DNA from: Citrobacter sp. MGH106
GTDB taxonomy: Bacteria; Pseudomonadota; Gammaproteobacteria; Enterobacterales; Enterobacteriaceae
Direction of reading: 5' to 3'
NCBI RefSeq assembly: GCF_001037495.1
Contig: NZ_KQ089822.1
Location: 3,863,938 to 3,927,937 of the forward strand
Length of the DNA stretch: 64,000 bases
Position numbers and translations under genes: made by a program. The notes under the pieces were generated by a model that was given only the letters and a program-made list of their open reading frames with translations, searched no databases and was not told the origin of the DNA. Below are positions 1 through 9,883 of the stretch, piece after piece; position 1 is the stretch's first letter, and every line of letters starts with the position of its first letter.

Positions 1-106
1 TACTTTATTCACTGAAGCGATTCAGTTTGCATACTTTATTTATACGCCAATGTAGCCTTTCCGCCATAAATATAAATCAGGTTTAATGAACCAAGCAGGA
101 ATAATA

Positions 107-1660
107 ATGAACGAATATTTTATGTTTGCCCTGGCACTATCTCCTTTACTGCTAATGGTATTTTTAATACTGAAATTGAAAATGCCCATCCATTATTCTG
201 TGTTGATCTCTCTGGTATTCACCGCCGCGCTATCAGCGATATTCTGGGCGATGCCAGTACAGAATCTGAAAGCCGCGATAGGCTATGGCGCACTGAAGGG
301 ATTATGGCCGATAGTGATTGTGATCCTCGGGGCCATATTCAGTTATAACGTGATGCAGGCGACAAAAGCGCTGGATATTCTCCGCGATATTCTCGCCAGC
401 ATCAGCGAAGATAAGCGAATTCAGGTACTGCTTATTTCGTGGTGCTTTGGGGGATTTCTTGAAGCTGCGGCAGGTTACGGCACGGCGGTCGCAATCCCTA
501 TCGGCATTCTCATCGCACTGGGATTCAATCCGCTGAAAGCAGCCATTGCCTCCCTCGTGGCGAATACCGTACCGACGGCTTTCGGTGCGGTCGGTATTCC
601 GGTCTCTATCCTCGCTGAACAGGTTAACCTGTCGGTTTATACTTTAGGCGGGACGATTATTCTGCAGTTAGCCCTGTTTAATATTCTGCTGCCGTTTGTC
701 ATTGTCTGCATTATTGGCGGTGGCTTGAAAGCCCTCCGCGGCGTATTCCTTATCACTCTGATATGCGGCATCACTACGCTTATCCCACAATATTTTGTCG
801 CGATACATCTTGGCGCAGAATTACCCGCTTTTGCCGGCAGTCTGGTCAGTCTTTTCGCCGTCGCCATCGCGGGTCGATTGCGTAACGGGAAAACAGATCC
901 CGAGTGGCGTATTGAGGTCAGCCATACCCGTGAAACGACTCCGCGCTCGGCAAAGGTGCTGTTTCGGGTCGGTTCTATCTACATGTTGATTTTTATCTTT
1001 ATCCTGCTGTGCTCTCCATTATCCCCGGCGGTAAAATCGGCGGCTTCTCAACTGGCTTCAGTACTGCATTTCACGCTGGCTGACGGTAAATCTCTGGCGC
1101 TAAAAATCGAATGGATCACAACACCCGGAATGCTGATCATCTTTGCGACCATTATTGGTGGTTTTATTCAGGGGGCATCCGCTCGCGGTATGCTGGAAGT
1201 CTTTGGCAAAACCGTGTTCCAGCTCAGGAACTCCATCGTCGCCATTATGGCGATCGTCGCGCTGGCAACGGTGATGGATCTCAGCGGTATTATCTCCACA
1301 CTTGCCCAGTCCATTGTCGATCTGACCGGCAGCTCTTATGTCTTTATTGCACCGGTGATTGGCGCACTGGGAACATTTGTCACCGGCAGCGACACCAACT
1401 CGAATATTCTGTTTGGCAAATTGCAAACCATTGCTGCCAGTAAACTGAATATTGATCCTAACTGGCTGGCTGCGGCCAATACTTCCGGTGCAACCGGCGG
1501 GAAAATGATTTCGCCGCAAAGCATCGCCATCGCGGTTTCCGCGACCAAAATGGAAGGACAGGCTAACCAGATAATGTCCGGCACGATGAAATACTGCTGT
1601 GCCTACATTGTGATCCTGGGATTAAAGGTCGGCCTCTTTTATTACTGGTTTATGGCCTGA
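107..1660 (+). CDS. L-lactate permease family transporter (LldP/GlcA-like)
   Basis: A very hydrophobic protein of about 517 residues that reads as a full-length member of the LctP (L-lactate permease) family of secondary carriers for lactate, glycolate or similar short hydroxy acids, located in the inner membrane. Supporting segments are the glycine-rich stretch FGGFLEAAAGYGTAVAIP near residue 120 and the late GTFVTGSDTNSNILFGKLQ segment, both typical of the family. I chose the ATG preceded by AGGA at 6 bp; an in-frame ATG 21 bases upstream (86) is also possible. No dehydrogenase gene is adjacent, so the substrate is not shown by context. Substrate is inference; family membership is firm. Confidence 0.88.
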   Translation: MNEYFMFALALSPLLLMVFLILKLKMPIHYSVLISLVFTAALSAIFWAMPVQNLKAAIGYGALKGLWPIVIVILGAIFSYNVMQATKALDILRDILASISEDKRIQVLLISWCFGGFLEAAAGYGTAVAIPIGILIALGFNPLKAAIASLVANTVPTAFGAVGIPVSILAEQVNLSVYTLGGTIILQLALFNILLPFVIVCIIGGGLKALRGVFLITLICGITTLIPQYFVAIHLGAELPAFAGSLVSLFAVAIAGRLRNGKTDPEWRIEVSHTRETTPRSAKVLFRVGSIYMLIFIFILLCSPLSPAVKSAASQLASVLHFTLADGKSLALKIEWITTPGMLIIFATIIGGFIQGASARGMLEVFGKTVFQLRNSIVAIMAIVALATVMDLSGIISTLAQSIVDLTGSSYVFIAPVIGALGTFVTGSDTNSNILFGKLQTIAASKLNIDPNWLAAANTSGATGGKMISPQSIAIAVSATKMEGQANQIMSGTMKYCCAYIVILGLKVGLFYYWFMA

Positions 1661-1802
1661 ATTCTGTTGAAGGCTGGCGTTGTTCACAATCTATCCTCTT
1701 GTCAACCCCATCGAGGGTCTGGCGGTTTGTTGTTCATCAACCTGACCGCCCAGTGAACCAAAAGGTTTACACCGCCTTCGCGATAAGAACGAAGCGGCTG
1801 GC

Positions 1803-1830
1803 TTTACGATTTGTTGGCGCTGACTAAAAT
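1803..1830 (+). promoter_or_regulatory. putative sigma70 promoter for the 25-codon ORF
   Basis: TTTACG and TAAAAT separated by 16 bp, upstream of a small ORF that has a good ribosome binding site. A short inverted repeat (GGCGCT/AGCGCC) overlaps the -10 region and could bind a regulator. Seen in sequence only; activity is inferred. Confidence 0.45.
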
Positions 1831-1862
1831 AGCGCCGATGTTTCAAATTGAGGATAGTTGTT

Positions 1863-1940
1863 ATGTTGTTCTGGAAAAAGATGGTGAAGAAGTTCGACGC
1901 CTTCTCTGCGTTGATTCCACCACGCTACTTCCGGGTGTAA
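1863..1940 (+). CDS. possible small protein, 25 aa, basic amphipathic
   Basis: A 25-codon ORF beginning MLFWKKMVKKFDAF and ending PPRYFRV, with AGGA 8 bp before its ATG, a promoter-like pair just upstream and an intrinsic terminator 8 bp downstream of its stop. Its charge pattern (KK..KK followed by aromatic and hydrophobic residues) would allow a membrane-surface helix. I do not recognise it. It lies alone between the permease gene and the convergent PdxY-like gene, so it would be an independent transcription unit, either a small protein or a dual-function small RNA. The compact promoter-RBS-ORF-terminator order is the main support. Confidence 0.5.
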   Translation: MLFWKKMVKKFDAFSALIPPRYFRV

Positions 1941-1948
1941 AGCCAGGC

Positions 1949-1990
1949 AGGCCTGTCAACGACAGGCCTGAGTCTTTCTCCCTGTTTTCT
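1949..1990 (+). terminator. intrinsic terminator after the small ORF
   Basis: Perfect 9-bp stem AGGCCTGTC/GACAGGCCT with an AAC loop, followed by a T-rich tract. It would end the transcript of the 25-codon ORF. Confidence 0.7.
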
Positions 1991-2118
1991 TCTTGCGCAG
2001 CCCGCATTTTCTTAACACCACTACCCGCATCCGCAGCCACGCAAAACGGTAGACCAGCGGATGCTGAAACCTGAGCAATGTCAGAAACATAGAGCCTCCC
2101 TTCGGCGCTCGCGATGCG

Positions 2119-2976
2119 CTATAGCACCGTCGCCCGATAACGAACCTGTGGATCCATTATCTGATAACGTGCTTCTATCAGCCGCAGTTCATACGAGCCA
2201 CGCTCTTTGGTCAGATGCATCACCGAATCCACAATACTGGTGGTTCGCTCCAGCGCCTCTTTATCCTCAAAACCGTTGAGCAACGAGGCCAGCATGACGC
2301 TGCATATCAGATCCCCAACGCCGACGGGCATTTTGGCAAAGGTATACAGCGGTCTGGCTGTATGTAATGTCTGTTCCGGTGTGACCAGCAACATTTCAAA
2401 CGCCTGTTTGTCGCACGAGCAATCACCGAGATGCTTCACCAGAACCTTCTTCACGCCCCACGCCACCAGTTGCTGCGCCGCTGCAACCACCTCGTCAAAG
2501 CTGCGTAGTTGTCTGCCCGTCAGCACACCCAGCTCATAGAGATTCGGTCCCATTATGTCGGCCAGTTGAATGGCGTCATCAACAAAAAAGGACTCGACAC
2601 CCTGGGCCACAATGCAGCCTTTTTGCGGATCACCCATTACCGGATCGCAAAAATAGAGCGCCTGCGGATTGCGCTGGCGGATGGTCGTCACCGCGTGCTT
2701 CACCTCTTCGCAATGCCTTTTATCGCCGAGATAACCAGACAGCACGGCATCGCACTGCGCGAGCTTTTGCAGGTCATCCAGTCCGCTGATGATCGCACTC
2801 AATTCACCGTGCGGCATTGCCATCCCCTGCCACATCCCGTACTGGGTATGGTTAGAAAATTGCACGGTGTAAAACGGCCAGACATCAATGCCGGAGAGCT
2901 GCATTGGCAACACCGCGGCTTTATTGCCGGCATAGCCGTAAACGACTGACGACTGAACAGACAACACGTTTTTCAT
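2119..2976 (-). CDS. PdxY-like pyridoxal kinase of the tpl cluster
   Basis: A 285-residue protein of the PfkB/ribokinase-fold pyridoxal kinases (PdxY is about 287 aa), which phosphorylate pyridoxal to pyridoxal 5'-phosphate in the cytoplasm. The N-terminal SVQSSVVYGYAGNKAA, the central FCDPVMGDPQKG and the C-terminal GVGDLICSVMLAS anion-hole segment are all present. The start is the ATG preceded by GGAG; an upstream in-frame extension inside tutB is not credible. It follows tutB by 11 bp on the same strand, so it probably belongs to the tpl-tutB unit and supplies the cofactor that tyrosine phenol-lyase needs. It is a paralogue of the housekeeping PdxY, not that gene itself. Confidence 0.85.
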   Translation of the reverse strand: MKNVLSVQSSVVYGYAGNKAAVLPMQLSGIDVWPFYTVQFSNHTQYGMWQGMAMPHGELSAIISGLDDLQKLAQCDAVLSGYLGDKRHCEEVKHAVTTIRQRNPQALYFCDPVMGDPQKGCIVAQGVESFFVDDAIQLADIMGPNLYELGVLTGRQLRSFDEVVAAAQQLVAWGVKKVLVKHLGDCSCDKQAFEMLLVTPEQTLHTARPLYTFAKMPVGVGDLICSVMLASLLNGFEDKEALERTTSIVDSVMHLTKERGSYELRLIEARYQIMDPQVRYRATVL

Positions 2977-2987
2977 TTTCACTCCGT

Positions 2988-4253
2988 CTAACGAAACGTT
3001 GGCAGCAGACCAAATACGTCCAGAACAACCGTCAGATAAACAATTCCCCCGCAAACAATCACAAGGTTGAGCACCGTGTTATTGCAGGGCGCGGTATAGC
3101 TGGCAGTCGGAAAACGTTTACGTGCAGCCTTCACCAGGAAAGGTGGCAGGATCACGCTCCAGATGGTGAAGGCCAGACCGGCGTAGCCAATCGCATGTAC
3201 AAAACCATTCGGAAAGAAGAAGCAAACAGCCGCTGGCGGGAAATAGGTCACCAGCGCGGTTTTAAGACGACCGACGCCGTTATCCGGGAAGTGAAACAGA
3301 TCCGCGATATAATCAAACAGGCCGAGCGTCGCCGCCAGCAGGGAGCTGGCTACGGCAAAGTTGCCGAAGAATGTCAGGATCAGATCCATATAGCGGCTGG
3401 TAAACAATCCGCTGATAGCCTCGACAAACACATCAATATTTCCACCTTTGGCAATAATCGGCGGGAACTCAGCGCGGCTGATATTGCCCATCGTTACACC
3501 CAGCCAGAAAATATACAGTAGCAGAGCAAATAGCGTTCCAATGATGATGGAGCGCGTAATATTGCGAACCCCTCCTGTGCCATACAGCTTAACCAGGCTC
3601 GGCACGTTGCCATGGAAACCAAACGAAATAATGCAGAATGGCAGCGTCATCAGAATATAAGGAATGTACTGCGAGCCCGGTATTGCCACCGCTACGCTAT
3701 CGATGAGCTTCGCCACTTCGATATGGCCGACCAGTCCGGAGAAAGTGGCAAAGAACGCCACAAATTTACCGATAATCAACACGGTAGTGATCCGCCCGAC
3801 CAGCAATGAGCTGTACCATGCGATTGCGCCAACTAACATACTGACGATCACCACCGATATATTCGCCGGAAATCGCACGCCACTATATTTAAATACGGTT
3901 TGCGCCATCACTGCCGATGACCCGGAGATATAGGCATAGGTCAGAATATAGAGTACAAAGCCAAAAGCGATACCCACCACGATATTCCACTTGCGGCCTA
4001 ATAAATCCTGAGTAAATGTATTGAAACTGGCACCAGCGCCATAATGCAGATTAACTTCTACCAGCATCAACCCGGTTAATAACATCATGATGGCAATAAA
4101 AAGAAGAATAACAGAGGCACCGGGGAACCATACGCCTGCCATCGCAATCGGCAGGGAAAACATCCCACCACCCACTACGGTCGCGATAACCAACATGGTT
4201 CCGCTAATCAGTCCGGGGGTACTACTTTGTCGCTCAATGGCGTTAATATCCAT
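2988..4253 (-). CDS. tutB: tyrosine/aromatic amino acid permease (TutB-like)
   Basis: A 421-residue membrane protein of the hydroxy/aromatic amino acid permease family (related to TyrP, Mtr, TnaB). The N-terminal GTMLVIATVVGGGMFSLPIA motif is diagnostic, and about eleven hydrophobic segments follow. AGGAA precedes the chosen ATG. It lies 188 bp downstream of tpl and directly upstream of the PdxY-like gene, matching the known C. freundii tyrosine-utilisation arrangement in which TutB imports tyrosine for tyrosine phenol-lyase. Specificity for tyrosine is inferred from this linkage; the family call is firm. Confidence 0.9.
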   Translation of the reverse strand: MDINAIERQSSTPGLISGTMLVIATVVGGGMFSLPIAMAGVWFPGASVILLFIAIMMLLTGLMLVEVNLHYGAGASFNTFTQDLLGRKWNIVVGIAFGFVLYILTYAYISGSSAVMAQTVFKYSGVRFPANISVVIVSMLVGAIAWYSSLLVGRITTVLIIGKFVAFFATFSGLVGHIEVAKLIDSVAVAIPGSQYIPYILMTLPFCIISFGFHGNVPSLVKLYGTGGVRNITRSIIIGTLFALLLYIFWLGVTMGNISRAEFPPIIAKGGNIDVFVEAISGLFTSRYMDLILTFFGNFAVASSLLAATLGLFDYIADLFHFPDNGVGRLKTALVTYFPPAAVCFFFPNGFVHAIGYAGLAFTIWSVILPPFLVKAARKRFPTASYTAPCNNTVLNLVIVCGGIVYLTVVLDVFGLLPTFR

Positions 4254-4404
4254 GATAAATGTTCCTGTAGACTATTAGTTATAATTACAGCTGTCATTTG
4301 TACATCATGCGGATAATAAAAATGTTGGAGTCAGGGTTTGCTTTTTTTATGTCTGTCACGGTAACGGGCACCGCAAAGGCTTCCTGTTCATGGAAAATGA
4401 ATAC

Positions 4405-4431
4405 AAAAAAGCCCCATCAAAAGATGGGGCC
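4405..4431 (-). terminator. intrinsic terminator downstream of tpl
   Basis: On the minus strand an 8-bp stem GCCCCATC/GATGGGGC with a TTTT loop is followed by six T residues. It sits between tpl and tutB, so tutB expression would need readthrough or its own promoter. Confidence 0.85.
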
Positions 4432-4441
4432 AGAAAAAGAT

Positions 4442-5845
<1,404 letters not shown>

Positions 5846-6019
5846 TTAATGTGAAGTAAAGCATACCTGGCTCATCAACAGAATCTGATGAAATATAACT
5901 ATTCGCCTCCTGATTCAGGGGGAGAAATAATGTGGAGGCACTATGCAAGATTTGATTGATTATGGAAATAGTCAGGTCAACATTAATCACTGGCAATAAT
6001 TTAAAAAGCTGTAAATATG

Positions 6020-6035
6020 AGTGATGAAAATCACA
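6020..6035 (-). promoter_or_regulatory. CRP-like site in the tpl promoter
   Basis: Read on the minus strand, TGTGATTTTCATCACT matches TGTGA-N6-TCACA with one change. An AT-rich -10-like TAAATT lies just downstream toward tpl, which would put this site close to -41. CRP control of tpl is established; the exact site is my reading. Confidence 0.5.
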
Positions 6036-6126
6036 TATATTTTTTTTACCCATTCATATTCAACAAGTTTTTTTTTGCCTTTTGATTTGCAGTTTGCCAT
6101 CAGATGTCGTCGAAGAGGGGAAATAC

Positions 6127-6144
6127 TGAAAACTTAACTTTCCA
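6127..6144 (-). promoter_or_regulatory. weak TyrR box upstream of tpl
   Basis: TGAAAACTTAACTTTCCA fits TGTAAA-N6-TTTACA with two mismatches. Its centre lies exactly 114 bp from the stronger box further upstream, the spacing I recall for two of the known C. freundii tpl operators. Confidence 0.5.
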
Positions 6145-6219
6145 GGCTGTTCTCATAATGTATTGGCGAATGAGTACACCCCGTTTTGTGAGAGTCGGAT
6201 CACTTCACAGGATTATAAT

Positions 6220-6235
6220 TGTGATTCACATCACT
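6220..6235 (+). promoter_or_regulatory. CRP-like site, distal tpl control region
   Basis: TGTGATTCACATCACT fits TGTGA-N6-TCACA with one change. It lies 5 bp from the distal TyrR box and 200 bp from the proximal CRP-like site. Confidence 0.5.
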
Positions 6236-6240
6236 AAAAG

Positions 6241-6258
6241 TGTAAAGCAAAGTGTACA
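6241..6258 (-). promoter_or_regulatory. strong TyrR box, distal tpl control region
   Basis: TGTAAAGCAAAGTGTACA matches the palindromic consensus TGTAAA-N6-TTTACA with one mismatch. It lies about 440 bp before the tpl start codon, so activation would need DNA looping, consistent with the IHF dependence known for this promoter. Confidence 0.65.
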
Positions 6259-6702
6259 AAACACTGTAGTTTCATAGTTTGCTATTTACTTCAGTGATTT
6301 AGATCTCATTTTATACCTGATGCAGACAGGTGTTGTTTTCTGGAACGTGATTCTGCTTGGGCAGGCAAATGGAGATGGAGTTATCGGATGAACAATACCG
6401 TATATCCGCATATTTATTGGGATGGGAAGGGTTTTCTCTTATTCTTAATAACGAGTTAATGACTCTTATTAGATCTTATTTTCACCTGGATTTTATCCTT
6501 TTCACTGAAGTAATTTACAGGTGTTTTTATTAGGGCGATGCGAAGATGCGGATAATAGAAGGTTGCATCGTGTTGACCATCTGCGGACTCAAACCCGAAA
6601 CGTCTGAATGCGCGCAGTGGAAAAGTTGTCGGTGCATAAAAAAAGCAAGTGCGGGGTTTATAGGAGTGATTGCGGGGAAGCGTTAAAAGGGGATGAGCTG
6701 GT
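6259..6702. other. intergenic stretch upstream of the tpl control region
   Basis: About 440 bp of mixed composition between the tpl control sites and the HNH remnant. I see no convincing gene. A short segment near 6583 faintly resembles a tRNA T-arm but cannot be folded into a tRNA. Confidence 0.5.
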
Positions 6703-6724
6703 AAAAGCGCCTGCGGGCGCCTTT
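6703..6724 (-). terminator. intrinsic terminator downstream of the HNH remnant
   Basis: Stem GCGCC/GGCGC with a TGCG loop, followed on the minus strand by TTTT. It lies 10 bp past the stop codon of the frameshifted HNH gene. Confidence 0.6.
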
Positions 6725-6733
6725 ATTGAGCCT

Positions 6734-7358
6734 TTAGCACAGCATATTTTTCAGTTCTTCTGGGGTATACGGCGGCATGCGACGGTGCAGCATGGCATGA
6801 CAGTTTGGACACTCGGGGATCAGGTCATTGATGGGGTCAAAGCGGTAGTTTTCTTTAATTGCCGATAAGGGTACCAGGTGATGAACATGGATAAACCCTT
6901 CGGCAATCTTGCCGTAGACCTTTGACATATCGATGCTACACACTTTGCACTGACAGCCGTGATGGCGAAGCGCCACCTGTCGGGCATTGCGGTCGCGCTC
7001 ATAGCGATTCACGGTCACCTGAGTCGCTGCCCCCTCTATATATTCAGTTTGCGCCTCGAGTTCTTCAGGGAAGATCGTGTCACTCACCGCCGCAGCACGA
7101 TTTTTATCCTGAACAATATAAAAACCTTGCTCAGTCAATAATCTGACGCATTTCGAACTAATACCGCCGGAGAAATCCTGAGGGGTAAACGCTTTGCCCG
7201 TCAAAAGCGTCGCTGCAATTCCGGCAATGGTTTTTGATGGATAGCGACGCCCCTGAAATTCCAGCTCGTAATTTGAAACGGTGCGAAAAGCCCGAGTCAT
7301 AGGCGTGAATGGCCTTGATAATGTACTCGCGCGGCAGCGTGTCAGGGAGTTCATTCAT
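6734..7358 (-). pseudogene. frameshifted HNH endonuclease
   Basis: The start of the gene (MNELPDTLPREYIIKAIHAYD) and the remainder (YELEFQGRRYPSKTIAG onward) are in different frames, switching near 7272-7281 at a short A-run read on the minus strand. Removing one A would join HRF to NYELEF in one frame. Apart from this, the protein is a typical HNH nuclease of about 207 residues: a GRRYP-K N-terminal domain, then CQCKVC, HVHHLVPLS and CPNCHAMLH in order at the C-terminus, the metal-binding HNH core. A sequencing error or a real loss of function would look the same here. It diverges from the SBD-HNH gene next to it and is followed by a terminator. Confidence 0.7.
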
Positions 7359-7489
7359 GGGTCAGGTTCCTTTAACCAAAGGCTTTCTGAAATAACGGCA
7401 AGCGATAAAGTGACGTCGATAGTGTATCGGCCTCACTCCTCTTGATCAGGTGATATTTTGCGAGCATCATCGCAATTATTTACCTGATA

Positions 7490-8371
7490 ATGAAATCAAT
7501 GACTTCCAGTAAAACCCTGCAACAGGCAGTTGCCGACATCACCATCTGGCGTAAAGGCGAGCAGCGTGCGCCGCACAAGCCTCTGCTGCTGCTTCATGTG
7601 CTGGCGGGTTATCAGCAGGGCCACGGCCGCCTGTTTGACTACGGTTCGGAAGTTCGCGACCCGTTGCATAGCCTACTGGAGCGATTTGGACCACAGCGCG
7701 CGCAGTACCGTCCGGATATGCCCTTCTGGCGCTTACAGGGAGATGGATTCTGGGAGCTACAAAATGCCGAGCAATGCTCAACATCCGGTAGCAACAAACA
7801 GCCCCCTGCCGGAGAATTGGTGGCACACAACGTTGCCGGAGGCTTTGATGAACAACATTTTTCCCTGCTGAAAAAGAGCAAAAACCTCATCAACACCCTG
7901 GCACAACAAATTCTTGAGGCACACTTCACCGAAAGCATTCAGGAAGAGATCGCGGATGAACTGCGATTTAATATCCTGCAAATCCGCAAACAGCGGGACC
8001 CGTTGTTCCGCCAGCAAGTTCTGCGCGCTTATAACTATGAATGCGCCATTTGTGGCTTCAATATGCGCCACGATAGCACTTCAGTTGCGCTTGAAGCCGC
8101 CCATATCAAATGGAAACAGCACGGCGGCCCGTGCGAGATTTCAAACGGCCTGGCGCTGTGCGCAATTCATCATAAAGCCTTTGATAAAGGTTCGATTGGG
8201 CTGGATGAAAGTATGCGGGTTCAGGTGTCACCCGCAGTGAATGGCAGCGGCATGGTGGGCAGACTGTTCTGGGATTTCGACGCTAAGCCGATAGCACTAC
8301 CGATGGTGCGCGAAAACTACCCAAAAGAAGGTTTTTTGGAGTGGCACAGGAAGGAGGTGTTTCGGGGGTGA
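7490..8371 (+). CDS. phosphorothioate-DNA-dependent type IV endonuclease (SBD-HNH family)
   Basis: A 293-residue protein with two parts. The N-terminal half has RAPHKPLLLLHVL and YRPDMPFWRLQGDGFWEL, features I associate with the sulfur-binding domain that recognises phosphorothioate-modified DNA. The C-terminal third is an HNH nuclease with CAICGFN near residue 185, EAAHIKWKQHGG and NGLALCAIHHKAFDKG. Such enzymes cut incoming DNA carrying dnd-type sulfur modification. No dnd genes are visible in this window, as expected for a host using this type of restriction. The stop codon lies only 3 bp from the left island repeat. The start could also be the ATG three codons further in; neither has a strong ribosome binding site. 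Confidence 0.75.
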   Translation: MKSMTSSKTLQQAVADITIWRKGEQRAPHKPLLLLHVLAGYQQGHGRLFDYGSEVRDPLHSLLERFGPQRAQYRPDMPFWRLQGDGFWELQNAEQCSTSGSNKQPPAGELVAHNVAGGFDEQHFSLLKKSKNLINTLAQQILEAHFTESIQEEIADELRFNILQIRKQRDPLFRQQVLRAYNYECAICGFNMRHDSTSVALEAAHIKWKQHGGPCEISNGLALCAIHHKAFDKGSIGLDESMRVQVSPAVNGSGMVGRLFWDFDAKPIALPMVRENYPKEGFLEWHRKEVFRG

Positions 8372-8374
8372 GTG

Positions 8375-8389
8375 CGAAGGCCGGACTCG
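8375..8389 (+). repeat. left attachment-site core of the leuX island
   Basis: CGAAGGCCGGACTCG is an exact, same-orientation copy of 15 bases in the 3' half of the tRNA-Leu gene near the right end. Together the two copies define an integrated element of about 22.6 kb. The tRNA CCA end is not preserved on the left, so this is a partial duplicate. Confidence 0.75.
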
Positions 8390-8446
8390 CCAAATCAATA
8401 TAAACATCTGAATTACATAAATATTAAAAAATTTAAATCTTCGTTA

Positions 8447-8467
8447 TATACTCACTTGTATACTCAA
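8447..8467 (+). repeat. left-arm integrase-type repeats
   Basis: TATACTCAC and TATACTCAA in direct orientation, 12 bp start to start, about 58 bp inside the left att core. The same pair with the same spacing occurs near the integrase end, so these are likely arm-type binding sites of the island integrase. Confidence 0.6.
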
Positions 8468-8571
8468 TTTATTTTAGTTTGCTATCATTATAAATCAACG
8501 AGTTAGAGCAATGTATATAGTCTCAGTTTTGAGCCATTTTTACCAGCAGGAAACAACTGAAACTCTCCGCT

Positions 8572-9414
8572 TCAACGAGGCTTAGCTAACATCCCCGGAT
8601 AGTGTTTCGCAATAATGTCATTCATCCTTTCTATCAACTCCAAACGCTTGAACGTCAGATGGGCTGTTCCCTTTTGAAAGTAACGAATACTGAAGAACTC
8701 ATCCTCGTACATATCCTTAGCAGGGTTATCCCGAATATGTTCCATCAACCGGGTAGAGATATCACCACGGTTGTCGGGAATCGGTTTGCCATCGAGTAAA
8801 AACAGCATCCGCTCCAGATCCGCTAGTTGATCCCGCCTCCAGCCCCAGTTCAGACTAAATCCCCAGCGGTTATGCGTCACCAGATTGTTAATGATGATCT
8901 TCTTACCAAAGCTACAAGGGCTATTGGTCTTATAATCCCATGACAGACCTTTGAACACATTGATGATCCCACGCTCAAATACATCCATTTTATTCAGATG
9001 TAACTGCTCAAAAGTACTGAGTATATTCACCTCGCTGATAGCAGGTAGATCACCCTGCTCCAGGTTCTTATGCCATTGGTCGCGCGCCTGAGCATCCATC
9101 AATGCCATCATGCCAGACTTCAACATCAAATCACGCCAGATACTACGGTCAATATTGCGGGTGACAGCAGGGATCGCTTTATCCACAGTTTCAGTCAGCC
9201 AACTATCGTAGCGGTGCCCGGCTTTCATCGCCCAGTCTTGCGCCGTACCACCGCCAACTTCAGAGGTTAACCGTGAAATGGCATCAAGCTGCTGGATGAG
9301 CTGTTCAATTTGCAGCAGTGCAGCATCGCGGCCAGAAACTACTCGTTCGATACTGGTCGAACAGATGAGTTCATTGTGTTCCGTTAATACAACGGGTTCT
9401 GTTTGCATCGTCAA
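8572..9414 (-). CDS. DUF4942 domain protein of the CP4-type module
   Basis: A 280-residue protein I recognise as the DUF4942 family protein that usually follows the CbtA toxin gene in enterobacterial CP4-like islands. Recognisable segments are VFERGIINVFKGLSWDYKTN and the C-terminal FFSIRYFQKGTAHLTFKR. The family has no known function. It is the last minus-strand gene before the left att site and lies 107 bp downstream of cbtA on the same strand. No signal peptide or membrane segment is apparent. Confidence 0.8.
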   Translation of the reverse strand: MTMQTEPVVLTEHNELICSTSIERVVSGRDAALLQIEQLIQQLDAISRLTSEVGGGTAQDWAMKAGHRYDSWLTETVDKAIPAVTRNIDRSIWRDLMLKSGMMALMDAQARDQWHKNLEQGDLPAISEVNILSTFEQLHLNKMDVFERGIINVFKGLSWDYKTNSPCSFGKKIIINNLVTHNRWGFSLNWGWRRDQLADLERMLFLLDGKPIPDNRGDISTRLMEHIRDNPAKDMYEDEFFSIRYFQKGTAHLTFKRLELIERMNDIIAKHYPGMLAKPR

Positions 9415-9521
9415 TCATCCATAAAAGCAAACATGCCTGCCGGAAATGGCAGGCGCATTATGCGATGAATAAATAAGGTGGGAAGTTCAGAGGTAAAAAT
9501 CAGGAATGATGCTCGAAGAAT

Positions 9522-9842
9522 TTATATATTCATTAATCCGGTAGCTCGCCTGGCTCTGAGAATATCGATAGCGGTCAGAAATGGTGTCTGATCTTGCCAT
9601 GTAAACCCTTTGCGGTCAGTGCGTATCAGTTCATAGCGTTCCACCAGAAAGTTCACCGCATCAGCCAGTGTTATTCCCGCTTCGATATGTTCCTGGATGG
9701 CGAAATCATCATGGAATGGTGTGTCGTTTAGCGTTAGACCGTAATGGTGTTCCAGCAGATAAGTTAATAGTTGCTGCCAGACCTGCACTGGCGACAGGCG
9801 TGACGAAACTGGCACCGTGACCGGTACAGTTGAAATATGCAT
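9522..9842 (-). CDS. cbtA: CbtA/YkfI/YpjF-family type IV toxin
   Basis: A 106-residue toxin of the CbtA (YeeV) family, whose studied members inhibit polymerisation of FtsZ and MreB and so block division and shape maintenance. The conserved [28 protein letters not shown] and [13 protein letters not shown] segments are all present. The length matches the shorter YkfI/YpjF type (about 109-113 aa) rather than the 124-aa CbtA. The cognate antitoxin gene lies immediately upstream on the same strand with a 41-bp gap, the normal order for this non-contact type IV pair. Confidence 0.9.
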   Translation of the reverse strand: MHISTVPVTVPVSSRLSPVQVWQQLLTYLLEHHYGLTLNDTPFHDDFAIQEHIEAGITLADAVNFLVERYELIRTDRKGFTWQDQTPFLTAIDILRARRATGLMNI

Positions 9843-9883
9843 GAGTTGAGTCCCTGATAAAGGAAGAGGAAGGTGTTACCTGG

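Noticed and set aside
1811-2074. 87-codon ORF covering the small-ORF region
   Set aside because: It reads through the terminator hairpin in another frame, without a ribosome binding site; the 25-codon frame fits the signals better.
5943-5999. 18-codon plus-strand ORF MQDLIDYGNSQ... with a strong GGAGG
   Set aside because: It runs antisense to the tpl leader, has no promoter or downstream gene on its strand, and is short enough to occur by chance.
6578-6605. Sequence resembling a tRNA T-arm, possible old att site
   Set aside because: Only about 10 bases match leuX with gaps, and no acceptor or anticodon arm can be built.
6608-6868. 86-codon plus-strand ORF
   Set aside because: It overlaps the terminator and the 3' end of the HNH remnant and shows no protein-like pattern.
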